DNA from: Gammaproteobacteria bacterium
GTDB lineage: Bacteria > Pseudomonadota > Gammaproteobacteria > Ga0077536
Assembly: GCA_024234975.1 (NCBI GenBank)
Contig: JACKNH010000004.1
Span: forward strand, 310,001-374,000
Direction of reading: 5' to 3'
DNA length: 64,000 nt
Part shown: positions 24,709 to 33,503 of the stretch, piece after piece
How the letters are laid out: every line of letters begins with the position of its first letter
Position numbering within the stretch: position 1 is the first letter of the stretch
The notes under the pieces: model-generated
Told to the model about the DNA's origin: nothing
What the model saw: only the letters and a program-made list of their open reading frames with translations
Databases searched by the model: none
Made by a program: the position numbers and the translations under genes

Positions 24709-27700
24709 TCAGGATCGTTGACGCCGGAATGCCCCGGCAATTCCGGCCAGCGCGGTTGCGAACAACCACAGCGCCGGCGGCAGCGGTACCGCGCTCACGG
24801 CGGTGAGCCACCCAGTCATCGCCGTTGGGGATATGGCCATAGCTGGTGCCAGAAAAGTCCGTCGGTCAAGCGTCAAGAAACCGTAGTCTGTCGAACATAC
24901 CCACCACCGAGTCGGCAGTGATGATCCGAAAACCGTCGCCGATGCAGCGAACGGTGACAGCAGGTCCACGATCAGGTCCCGCCGTGGTCGCCGTGCCGGT
25001 ACGCCCAGCGTATCAACAGGCTGGCGGCGGTTGTCCCGGCAATTTCCATTTCCAGCGCACCCGCGTAAAGCGAAATCGCCATCGATGAACAGATCGCCCG
25101 GTGAATCTGCCTGGCGCCAGGTTGCGCCGTCCAGTACGGTGACGCTGCCATGATGCTGCCGCTGCCACCGAGGCGACCGGTGGGCGTCAGCGTGACGCGC
25201 GCCGCCGCTGGCGATAACGCTGGCGCCGGTCAGCATCACTGTGCCCGCGAGTTCGAGTCACGATTACCGGGCTGCTCCAACCTGCAGGCTTTCGGTTTCC
25301 ACGGCGCCGTCCTCGATCAACAGGTCGCCGTTGGATAACCCTGAGCGGGCCGGAATTGACCCAGTGGGTACCGGTACCGGCGACCGCATTCTGAAGCCTT
25401 GCGCCCTGGGGCAAGCGGAATGCCCAGCGATGATCTTGTGGATTCGAGCGTGCGCCGCTGTCTATGCTGGATATCGAATTCCTCATCGCTGAGCTGGCAT
25501 TGAAGGAGGTAGCGCGTACGCGCGAACTCTTCGCCTGAGACCGTCAGTTTGCCCTGCGTATCGTTCAGCTGACGTCAAGGCTGTCTGTGACGTCGAGAAA
25601 ACCACCGTCTTCCACGTCGGCCCAGCCGCTGGCACTGTTATAGCCGACGACCAGCCAACGCGTGGTCAGCGATGAGCCCGGGTCACGCACCTGCAACCGC
25701 GCCTGGAAACCGGTGGTTGTCGCCCTCGCCGACGGCGCGATGTAGGCCCAGTCGGACGACCCGCGAGCCTGTTGAGATTACAGATATTGCCTGCGCCGCC
25801 GCCGGTACTGGGCTCTTTCGTCGCTCCTGATATAGATGTTGCCGGTGGTTCCGTTATAAAATGAAATGGACCTTGTCCGCCCGGTTGCGGTCAGGTCAAT
25901 CACCACGCCGTGGTAATCCATCCGGCAGCGTAATTCCGTTAAACACCAGGTAGCCGCCACTGCCGACCTTGAATTCTCCGCCGCCGGTCCCAACGTATTC
26001 TGTCTTGCAGCGTTCCATCGAGGGACCAGGCGACCGCCGCCGCCGACATGGAGGGTGCCGGAGACAAAGTCAAGGTCATGGATGTCCATGATGGCCCCCG
26101 TCTGGCGAGACATTGCCCAGGCTTCCATGTGCCGCCCAGCATTTCCTGAATGTTCACATTTTGTGGCCTGGACTGCGTGACCGGTACTCGAACCCCTGCT
26201 TGCGCAAGATACGCCGTCACCGCTGATGCTGGCAGTCGCGGTCGCGTTGAAGGTCTGGTTGAACAGCAGGTGCTGCCGCCATCGATCGTGATCGTGGGCC
26301 GCCGATACTGCGGCTGTCGGTTTCAGCGTACCGCTGGTGATAAAGGTTCCGCCCACAGCCCCAGTCTGCGAAGTTATGCCGGTCGCGCGGTGCAGCGCGA
26401 CGGTGGTGCCGCCGAACTTGGTCAGCGTGGCGCCGGCCTGTTCATCGGGCGCATTGCCAATGTCACCGCTGATGGTGGTGTCGACATTGCCGAGCGTCAG
26501 GTCCGCCGTGGTGGTGCCCAGGCGCAGCCTGCCGTTGCCGGTGAACGAGTCCAGGCCGAAAAGCCGTTGAGGTCCAGGATCGCACCGGCATCGATCTGGA
26601 GGACTGCGATCGATGATAGCGTTGGTGGCCCAGTACTCAGAAGGTCCCTGCTCAACGATGACGTTGCCGGTATGCCCGATGTTCGAGGCCGTCACCAGCA
26701 GTTCACTGGCGCCACCCTTTGCGCAGCGTGCCAGACCCGACGCTGGAGCAGCGTCACGTCGCTGGCGGTCAGTGTGAGGTCACCACCGCTGTTCAGCACG
26801 ATGCCGCCGGTGCCGGTGACCCGTTGCGGGAGTATTGGCACCGCTGATTTCCAGCGTGGTGCCGGCCTGCGCCTTTGATAGTGACATTGTCGAGCACGCT
26901 GTCGCTGCCGAGGTTCGAAGGAACCGCCCCGATAACGGTGCCGTCCGCGGTGATTGTCGCCGTCATTCAGCGTCATCCGGCCGCCGCCCGCCTTTGATGA
27001 AGGCCCCCAGCACGGCGTCACTGGGCAGGCCCAGCCTGCCAGCGTGACGCCGGTGATGTCACCGCTGAACGCCGTCGCCGTTCGCACCGACGCGCAGGCG
27101 GGTGCCAAGCGTCACTGCGCCGTCACCGGCCAGTGCACCGAAGTTCCTGTTTCGGTCAGCGATATTCAGCGTCGCCTCGTGCAGCGTCAGCTGCGTGCTG
27201 TCGCTGAGAGGTTGTCGCTGCCGGTCAGATACACAGCGTACCGCCGTGAAGTCGATGTCGCCGTGAAACCGGAATTGTTGCCACTCGAGCCTGTGTGCGC
27301 GCTGCCGGTCTTGGTGATGCCAGGCCGCCCGGCAGCGCTGTGGTGTAGAGCGTGCCGTTGACGGTCAGGCCGCGTTGCTGTTCAGGGTGGCAGTCCTGGG
27401 GCACCGAAGGCCAGTCCGCGTTGATGGTCTGTTCTCGGTACCGCTGGACGTCGTTGCGGGTCAGCGCCGTCGTTAAGCAGCAGGGTGCCGTGTTCAGCGA
27501 GAACGCGGCGGGGGTGTTGATGACAGGTCACTGATGCCCGGATCACGCCCGAGATTGATGTTCGTGCTGGTCACGAAACCCAGCGTAAACGTGGCGTATC
27601 GCTGGCGCCGGGGAAGGTTGTCCAGTTCGCATTCGTAACCCACGCGCTCTCGACGGATGGGTTGATACAGCCGCCGATCCAGGTCGTATCGGCTTTCGCC

Positions 27701-27840
27701 CTCTGGCGGCGGGTGTACACCCTGCCAGCGTCAGTGTCCCGCGCCGTGGCGGCGATACGGGAGCGGGCGAATGGCGCGATTGCCCGGATGGTGCAGGTCG
27801 TTTGCGCGGTATGGACGTGGACTCCTGGAGTAATTGTTAT
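24709..27840 (-). pseudogene. Multiply frameshifted beta-strand-repeat surface protein with VPLPA-CTERM sorting signal
   Basis: The reverse strand encodes one large secreted repeat protein, with the frame changing every 50-200 bases. Recognisable pieces in order are NPSVESAWVTNANWTTFPGA (near 27660-27600), FGALAGDG (near 27140-27115), GTTVALHRATG-type repeats with GTLKP (near 26400-26330), ADSVVGMFD (24916-24890), and the sorting tail VPLPPALWLF with RRQRS (24789-24712) ending at TGA 24709. The repeat style is that of autotransporter-associated beta-strand repeats joined to a PEP/VPLPA-CTERM signal. Protein sense survives between shifts with few stops. That points either to very recent decay or to uncorrected indels in a repeat-rich gene. 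The N-terminus and signal peptide cannot be fixed. Confidence 0.7.
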
Positions 27841-28263
27841 TGAGTGATTCGCGCAGCAAAAAACGTACCACTGGAAAATCGCCTGAGAATACCAATAACT
27901 TGTTGATAAACAAGAACTTGACGGGTGATTGGCCAGTCGCCGTATAAAGCAAAAAATTGTTGAATTCAACGAGATATACTGCGTGCCCGGAAACTGTAAA
28001 ACCACGGACAGTCATCCTTGTAATTATGGAAATGAATTCCAGAATTACAAGGATGGCGCAGTTGGCAAAATCGGGATCCCAGGCATGAACGGCTTGGCTT
28101 CAACGCCGATACAGAGCCGCGTAATATCCAAAGGAACTTCCGGCGAAATCGCTTATGCCGGGCAAGAAAACCGTCGTACCGAGGCCTCGATCGCAATCAA
28201 TGCACAGCGGAAATAAACCGAGCGCTCCGCTCAAACACCGAAGCTTCTACGGTCGGAACGATT
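27841..28263. other. AT-rich interval between the surface-protein gene and tRNA-Phe
   Basis: About 420 bases markedly richer in A and T than the rest of the window. No recognisable gene is seen; a 95-codon + strand frame at 27929-28216 has no family resemblance and contains the long hairpin described separately. The start and signal peptide of the broken surface-protein gene should lie in its left part. Confidence 0.5.
28014..28054. repeat. Long imperfect inverted repeat (17 of 18 pairs)
   Basis: The arms 28014-28031 and 28037-28054 (outer part ATCCTTGTAATT / AATTACAAGGAT, inner part TGGAA / TTCCA) pair at 17 of 18 positions around a 5-base loop. There is no T-tract. It lies in the AT-rich interval near the tRNA-Phe boundary and does not serve an obvious gene. 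Confidence 0.7.
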
Positions 28264-28280
28264 AATGGTGGCCAGGGGCA
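28264..28280. repeat. tRNA-Phe 3' end copy of the 17-base direct repeat
   Basis: These bases cover the encoded CCA and the 3' acceptor strand of tRNA-Phe and match 24579-24595 at 16 of 17 positions in the same orientation. tRNA 3' ends are classical integration sites for tyrosine-integrase elements. Confidence 0.5.
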
Positions 28281-28341
28281 GAATCGAACTGCCGACACAA
28301 GGATTTTCAATCCTCTGCTCTACCAACTGAGCTACCCGGCC
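28266..28341 (-). tRNA. tRNA-Phe (anticodon GAA)
   Basis: A complete 76-base cloverleaf is read on the reverse strand: acceptor GGCCGGG pairs with CCTGGCC (one G-T pair), D-arm AGCTCAGTTGGTAGAGCA, anticodon loop with GAA in GGATTGAAAATCC, T-arm with GTTCGATTC, and an encoded CCA. It marks the right edge of the anomalous 24.6-28.3 kb segment. Confidence 0.97.
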
Positions 28342-28432
28342 AGGGTCTGGAAATCTATGGTTGGCGCCCGGTGCGTGAGAATCTGAACCGGCGGCGGCCC
28401 CTGCTGCAGGCTGGCTGCCGCAGGGAGCGCGT

Positions 28433-28461
28433 ATTAAATCGACGCCGGGTTAAAGAGTCAA
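28433..28461 (-). promoter_or_regulatory. Sigma-70 promoter of tRNA-Phe
   Basis: On the reverse strand TTGACT (28461-28456) and TTTAAT (28438-28433) are separated by exactly 17 bases, each 5 of 6 to consensus. The discriminator is GC-rich (ACGCGCTCCC), typical of stringently controlled stable-RNA promoters. The tRNA begins about 85 bases after the predicted start, implying a 5' leader processed by RNase P. Confidence 0.7.
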
Positions 28462-28486
28462 GCGCGCCGCGGTAACCGATTGATTC

Positions 28487-28759
28487 CTATTTGGATGGCG
28501 GGACGAAGTCCGCCGGCGTGGACGAACCTTCGCCGAAGAAGTACTTGCCCATTTCCTCTTCCAGAAATTTGCGATGCTTGGGGTCGATCGGGGTCAACCG
28601 GTATTCGTTGATCAACATGGTCTGATGCTTCAGCCACTGCTGCCAGGCCGGTTTGGAGACCTGGTCAAAAATCCGCTGGCCCAGTTCGCCGGGGTAGGGA
28701 GGGGCGGCGAGTCCTTCTGCTTGGGCGCCGAGTTTGATGCACATGACGGTGCGGGTCAT
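28487..28759 (-). CDS. yggX: Fe(2+)-trafficking / oxidative damage protection protein
   Basis: The 90-residue protein matches YggX: MCIKLGAQAEGLAAPPYPGE near residue 6, then WQQWLKHQTMLINEYRL and PKHRKFLEEEMGKYFF. YggX protects iron-sulfur proteins and is tied to iron trafficking. It follows mutY, which carries a 4Fe-4S cluster, by 32 bases on the same strand; this pair is a conserved gammaproteobacterial arrangement. Confidence 0.95.
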   Translation of the reverse strand: MTRTVMCIKLGAQAEGLAAPPYPGELGQRIFDQVSKPAWQQWLKHQTMLINEYRLTPIDPKHRKFLEEEMGKYFFGEGSSTPADFVPPSK

Positions 28760-28791
28760 CGTAACTCCAGGGGGATCGATTGTTGTTGTTA

Positions 28792-29853
28792 TCAGTCTGG
28801 TCGGGGCGCGGGCGCCAACGTCGCCATCAGTTTCTTGACGGGCGCCGCCAGGCCCACCGCCGGTGGATCGGCGGTGTTATACCAGAGCAGGTCGGTACGG
28901 TCCAAGACCGTGGTCGGTGGCCCGGCCAACGCGCAACGAACGGGTGTGATGTCCAGATGGAAATGGGTGAAGCTGTGGCGGAAAGTTGGCAGGACGTTGA
29001 TTGTCGCAGGTGGTTGCCCCGTCAACCTTGCACACGTCCCGGCTGCTTCGACAGTCGAGTCGATTTGCGGAAAGACCCACAAACCGCCCCACAGGCCGCT
29101 GGCAGGGCGTTGTTCGAGTAGCACCTGGCCTTCGTGGGCCAGCAGCAGGAAACAGGTTGAACGGGTCGGATTCGTCCGGCGGGGCTTGGGTGTCGGAAAG
29201 GCCGTGGGTTGGCCGCTGGCAAGGCCCAGGCAGCCGTCGCTGACCGGGCAGATGGCGCAGGTCGGCCGCGTGCGGGTACACAGCGTTGCGCCCAGATCCA
29301 TGATGGCCTGTGTGTAGTCGTCCACGCGCGCATCCGGCAGATGCGTTTCCGCCAGTGCCCAAAGCCTCTTGTCGATTTCCGGGCGACCCGGCCAGCCCTC
29401 GATGGCGTGTAACCGCGTCAATACGCGCTTGACGTTGCCATCGAGGATCGGATGACGCTGCCCGCCGCTGAGCGAGAGGATGGCGCCCGCGGTCGACCGC
29501 CCGATTCCCGGGAGCAACATCAGCGTTTCGATCTCGCGCGGAAAAACGCCGCCATAGTGGCTGACCACCATGCGCGCGGCTTTGTGCAGGTTGCGCGCAC
29601 GGGCATAGTAGCCAAGGCCGGTCCACAAGTGCAGAACATCGTCCAGCGGCGCGGCGGCCAGGTCGGCGACGTCCGGGTAGCGCTGCGTAAAGCGCTCGAA
29701 GTACGGGATGACGGTTTGCACCTGCGTCTGCTGCAGCATGACTTCCGACAACCAGACGCGGTACGGCGTGCGCTCGCATTGCCACGGCAGATCCTTGCGG
29801 CCGTGATCGTCGAACCAGGCCAGCAGAAGGTCACTGAATGGCGGAATTGGCAA
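28792..29853 (-). CDS. mutY: Adenine DNA glycosylase
   Basis: The 353-residue MutY removes A opposite 8-oxoG. The HhH-GPD region contains the catalytic Glu in VMLQQTQV and the helix-hairpin-helix LPGIGRSTAGAI with the conserved Asp at LDGNVKRVL. The 4Fe-4S ligands are C-x6-C-x2-C-x5-C (residues about 195-211). A C-terminal NUDIX-like domain (GLWGGLWVFP) reads 8-oxoG. The start overlaps the end of the SRPBCC gene by 23 bases, so it lies in the asmA-SRPBCC-mutY-yggX run. Confidence 0.95.
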   Translation of the reverse strand: MPIPPFSDLLLAWFDDHGRKDLPWQCERTPYRVWLSEVMLQQTQVQTVIPYFERFTQRYPDVADLAAAPLDDVLHLWTGLGYYARARNLHKAARMVVSHYGGVFPREIETLMLLPGIGRSTAGAILSLSGGQRHPILDGNVKRVLTRLHAIEGWPGRPEIDKRLWALAETHLPDARVDDYTQAIMDLGATLCTRTRPTCAICPVSDGCLGLASGQPTAFPTPKPRRTNPTRSTCFLLLAHEGQVLLEQRPASGLWGGLWVFPQIDSTVEAAGTCARLTGQPPATINVLPTFRHSFTHFHLDITPVRCALAGPPTTVLDRTDLLWYNTADPPAVGLAAPVKKLMATLAPAPRPD

Positions 29854-30409
29854 GGCGTTCTATGCCCTCGCAGGTTTCGCGAGCTTCGCGCATGAAGGTG
29901 GATTTGAGCAGCAGAGGGCCGAGCAATGGCGGAATCCAGAAATCGGGCGCTTGCGAACCGGTGATCGTAAGGCGCACGTGGTTGCCGTCAACCGGGTTCA
30001 GCGTCCAGGTGGTGATACCGTCCTTGAAGCTGCTGAGATCGGGCACGATGCGGGTCACCGTGGTATCGGCATCGGGCCGTGTAACGCGTTCCACCAGCCG
30101 CAGGTCGAAGCAGAAGAACAATACACACTGCTTGATCAACAACCGGCGCTGGACGCTGCCATCGGCGAACTCGATTTCGATGGCGCTGTCGATGAAGCTG
30201 TCATTGAGCCGCGCGAGGCCGGCGTAGTCGTTGATGATGCCGCGGACGGTATCGATGTCGGCAGTCAGGTCCGCAATGACCGTGTAATCGTAACGGCCGT
30301 CGTGATAACTGAAATCGCCACGCTCGATTTCCAGCGCCCAGGCCACCGGGCTCGCGCCCCCAATCAACAGGGCGGCGAGTCCCGCGGCGAGCGGACGCTC
30401 AGCGACCAA
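29831..30409 (-). CDS. Secreted SRPBCC (START-like) domain protein
   Basis: The 192-residue protein has a signal peptide (about 1-26, ending AWA) and a polyketide-cyclase/START-like domain with YDYTVIADLTADIDTVRGII and a C-terminal helix. It would bind a lipid or hydrophobic ligand in the periplasm. TTG 30409 is chosen as start, following AAAGGA and lying inside the end of asmA; no better start is visible. Function is unknown. Confidence 0.65.
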   Translation of the reverse strand: MVAERPLAAGLAALLIGGASPVAWALEIERGDFSYHDGRYDYTVIADLTADIDTVRGIINDYAGLARLNDSFIDSAIEIEFADGSVQRRLLIKQCVLFFCFDLRLVERVTRPDADTTVTRIVPDLSSFKDGITTWTLNPVDGNHVRLTITGSQAPDFWIPPLLGPLLLKSTFMREARETCEGIERLANSAIQ

Positions 30410-33299
30410 ACAATCCTTTCAGCGCTTTACCGACATCCTCACCCTTGATGACATCCTGCACGACATCTTTCACGGTGTTCTGAACCAGGTTCTTGGCGAT
30501 CTCGGTGGTGTCCGGCAGGCAACTGGCATCCTGCGCCAGACCTTTGCAGCGAATCGGCAGCGAATAGCCACCGAGGTTGTAGTCTTCTGCGTCCTGGGTG
30601 ATGCGGCGCTTGTCGACGGAGACCACCATGCCGTAATCAATGCGGTCGGTGGCCATATCGATCAACGTACCTTTGCCATCGACGCGGAAGCCGTGGCCGA
30701 GCATGACCATGTCATCATTACGCGCCACGCCCTTGTCGATTTGTACGGTGCCGCTCAATTCATCGAACGCGGTATCGCCTTCACTCACCACCTTGCGGAA
30801 GCGTTTGCTTTCAATCATCACTTCCAGCTGCGCCAGCACCGACGGGATGTCGACGCCACGATAGATGCCATCCACGACGCTGAAGTTGCCGCTGCCGGAC
30901 AGGTGTTCGCGCAACGCATCGCCATCAGCGCCACTGCCGGACAGCGCGGCGGAGAAGCTGGCGCGGCCCGCGAGCGGACTCTCCGGTACCGCCATCACAT
31001 CCTTCAGCATGGGGTCGACATTCACGCCTGCGAGATCGATGTCGACTTTCATCGAGGGCATCGCGCCGCGTGCATCGAGCGCGATGGCGCTCTTGTAGGT
31101 ACCTTCATACAGCGCGGCCTGCGGATTGACCGTGATAAGGCCATCGCGGGCATCAAGCGCTACGCGCACGTCCTGCAGGCGGGCGCCGGAGATTGTGAGG
31201 TCATCGACCGTCAGGGCGCCCTTGGCGCGCAACGCGCGCAACGTGTCCACTGGCAGGTCGGCAGCTTCGGCCACGGCGCCGCCGGGTGCCGGCGCGGCTT
31301 CCTCAGCCGCCGCGGGCAGGTAGCGGTCGGCGTTGATGCGGTCAACATTGATGCCGAAGTCCAGCGCGGGTGGATCGAGTTCGGCCAGGCTGACATTACC
31401 CGTTACGTGTGATTCGTCGAGTACGAGATCAATCTCTTTCAACGCGAAGCTGGTGGCTGAACCGCTGACTTTGGTTTTCAGACCGACCCGTGTCAGCGCC
31501 TTGGCATCCGACATCTCCGGCAGTTCCTGCTTCAGCGATACCATCAGATCGCGCAGGTTGAACGGCTCGACGCTGACATCACCGGTGAAATCGCGGCTGC
31601 TGTTGATTTTGCTGGCGGCGATGTTGCCGGAGACATCAAGCCCCATGCCGTTGACCTGAAGATTCTTCAGCGACACCGTCTCGTCGCTGAGGCTGGCGCG
31701 TGCTTCACCGGCGGTGATCGTGATGGGCGTGGTGTTATTGCCGCGCTTGACCCCGGCTTCGATGGATACCGGTGAGAGGGCGAGATTATCCGTACTGCCG
31801 TTGACCCCGGCGTTGATCTTCAGCGTCTGGATGGATTCGCTCAAACCTTCGTTGCCACTCAATGCCAGCAACGGCCCCGCCGGGTTGCCTTCAACATTCA
31901 ACTGGCCTTTGACACTGCCGCGCGAACCATTGATGCCACTGGCATCGAAGCTGCCTCTGGCGGTGTAGCCGCCGCCACGCGCGTTGAGTTCGCTGACCTT
32001 GACCGCGCCGCTCTTCATGTCGGCGTCGAAATCGATGGCCATGTCGAATGATTTGTCACGGATGCCGTTCAAGGCGCGGGACGCCGCCAGCATGGGTTTG
32101 TCGCCGCCTGCCTCGGGGGCGGCCTGGAACTGGCTCAGCACCGCCAGTACCGCCGGCAGATCAGGGCCGTTGGCGTTGAGCTTGCCGGCAACCGCCGGGG
32201 TATCGCTGTCGGTATTGCGCGCATTCAATACGCCGGTGACGTTGGCGCCCAGCAGTTTCAGGTTCAGCTCGGGCACAGCGACATCGCCGCTGCCTGCTTG
32301 CCGGGTGAAGCGCGTATCCAGCGAAAACGCGCGGTCACGCACGCCCTGCAGCTGGCTGGCGGCCTCGAGTTCGGCGACGCGGAACAACAGCGCGAGATCG
32401 TCACCTGCGACATGCAGTTCGCCGGCGGCGCCCGGCATGGTGCGATCCAGTTCGCTGGCTTCGAGCTGGCCGGTCACGCGAGTACCCAGACCGTCCAGGT
32501 TCAGACCGCTGATACGCGCCGTGTTGTTATCCAGGTCCAGCTCAACTACCGCACCCATGCGCACTTCCGCACGGCCGCCCGGCAGCCGTTGGCCGCGCAA
32601 CGCGGTCACCAGTGACAGCGGATCCAGGACAAACTGCTCGTTGTCGAGATCGTAATTCACCGTGCCGTCCAGATTGATGTCGGCATCCAGCGCCGGCACC
32701 GTGGACTTTGCCGTGGCCGCCAGCTTGATGGCGATGGGCTCGCCCATGGTCAGTGCACCGGTGGTGAAATTGATCCCGGAGATTTCGACCCGTTGCGGCC
32801 TGGGCGTGGATTCGTCGGTATACAACAGGCTGGCATCGGTGATTTCCACCCCACCGATAATGAGGCTGCCGAGATCGATGGCGGCCGGTTCATCTTCCGA
32901 GCGCGGCAGATCATCCAGATTGGAAACGCCGTCGGCATTGCGCGCCAGAACGAAGCGGGCGCCGTCGAGCTTGATCGTGTCCATTTCCACCCGGCCCTTG
33001 AGCAAGGCGGGCGTCGACACCGAAATCGCGAACGAGCGGGTGGCGAACATGGGGTCGTCGCCAAATCCCGGCGCGTTGCTGAGGCTGACTTCGCCGGTGG
33101 TCAGGTAAAGCTTTGGCCAGAAACCAATGTCCAGCTCACCGGGGATCGCCAACGTGCGGCCGGTCTCTTCCCGGACCTGCGAAATGATCCGATCCTTGAA
33201 ATCGTTGGGGTCAAAAAACGAAATGAAGGCGACGACGACGGCAATCGCCAATACGATCACGACTGCAAGTGAAATTCCCAACCATTTCAACGCTTTCAT
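30399..33299 (-). CDS. AsmA-family inner-membrane protein
   Basis: The 966-residue protein has one N-terminal membrane helix (about 7-28) followed by FFDPNDFKDRIISQVREETGR, the AsmA N-terminal signature. A long periplasmic beta-taco-like stretch follows, and an AsmA_2-type C-terminus with LSGSGNFSVVDGIYRGVDI. AsmA-like proteins are thought to form bridges for phospholipid transport to the outer membrane. It is at the head of the asmA-SRPBCC-mutY-yggX run. Confidence 0.87.
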   Translation of the reverse strand: MKALKWLGISLAVVIVLAIAVVVAFISFFDPNDFKDRIISQVREETGRTLAIPGELDIGFWPKLYLTTGEVSLSNAPGFGDDPMFATRSFAISVSTPALLKGRVEMDTIKLDGARFVLARNADGVSNLDDLPRSEDEPAAIDLGSLIIGGVEITDASLLYTDESTPRPQRVEISGINFTTGALTMGEPIAIKLAATAKSTVPALDADINLDGTVNYDLDNEQFVLDPLSLVTALRGQRLPGGRAEVRMGAVVELDLDNNTARISGLNLDGLGTRVTGQLEASELDRTMPGAAGELHVAGDDLALLFRVAELEAASQLQGVRDRAFSLDTRFTRQAGSGDVAVPELNLKLLGANVTGVLNARNTDSDTPAVAGKLNANGPDLPAVLAVLSQFQAAPEAGGDKPMLAASRALNGIRDKSFDMAIDFDADMKSGAVKVSELNARGGGYTARGSFDASGINGSRGSVKGQLNVEGNPAGPLLALSGNEGLSESIQTLKINAGVNGSTDNLALSPVSIEAGVKRGNNTTPITITAGEARASLSDETVSLKNLQVNGMGLDVSGNIAASKINSSRDFTGDVSVEPFNLRDLMVSLKQELPEMSDAKALTRVGLKTKVSGSATSFALKEIDLVLDESHVTGNVSLAELDPPALDFGINVDRINADRYLPAAAEEAAPAPGGAVAEAADLPVDTLRALRAKGALTVDDLTISGARLQDVRVALDARDGLITVNPQAALYEGTYKSAIALDARGAMPSMKVDIDLAGVNVDPMLKDVMAVPESPLAGRASFSAALSGSGADGDALREHLSGSGNFSVVDGIYRGVDIPSVLAQLEVMIESKRFRKVVSEGDTAFDELSGTVQIDKGVARNDDMVMLGHGFRVDGKGTLIDMATDRIDYGMVVSVDKRRITQDAEDYNLGGYSLPIRCKGLAQDASCLPDTTEIAKNLVQNTVKDVVQDVIKGEDVGKALKGLFGR

Positions 33300-33503
33300 G
33301 CATTCTCCTCCATGCTGCGGGCGGCGCTTGGCGTGGACTGATGCGCGCCGGATGCCGGGTTCCGAGGCGGCGGTACGACCATCAACTGCGCCGGGCCGAG
33401 CCGCTTACTTAATCGGCGCCACGGAACCCGTCATGGCGCCTGTTTGCGACCTTCGGCTCCCGCCACGCCAGCCGGGGCTGACAGCAATGGCTGCGCAGAG
33501 CTG

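Noticed and set aside
26150..26878. 242-codon + strand frame inside the broken surface-protein gene
   Set aside because: It is an antisense shadow; its sequence has no recognisable domain, while the reverse strand carries the repeat-protein sense.
27929..28216. 95-codon + strand frame in the AT-rich interval
   Set aside because: It has no ribosome-binding site or known similarity and encloses the long hairpin, so coding is unlikely.
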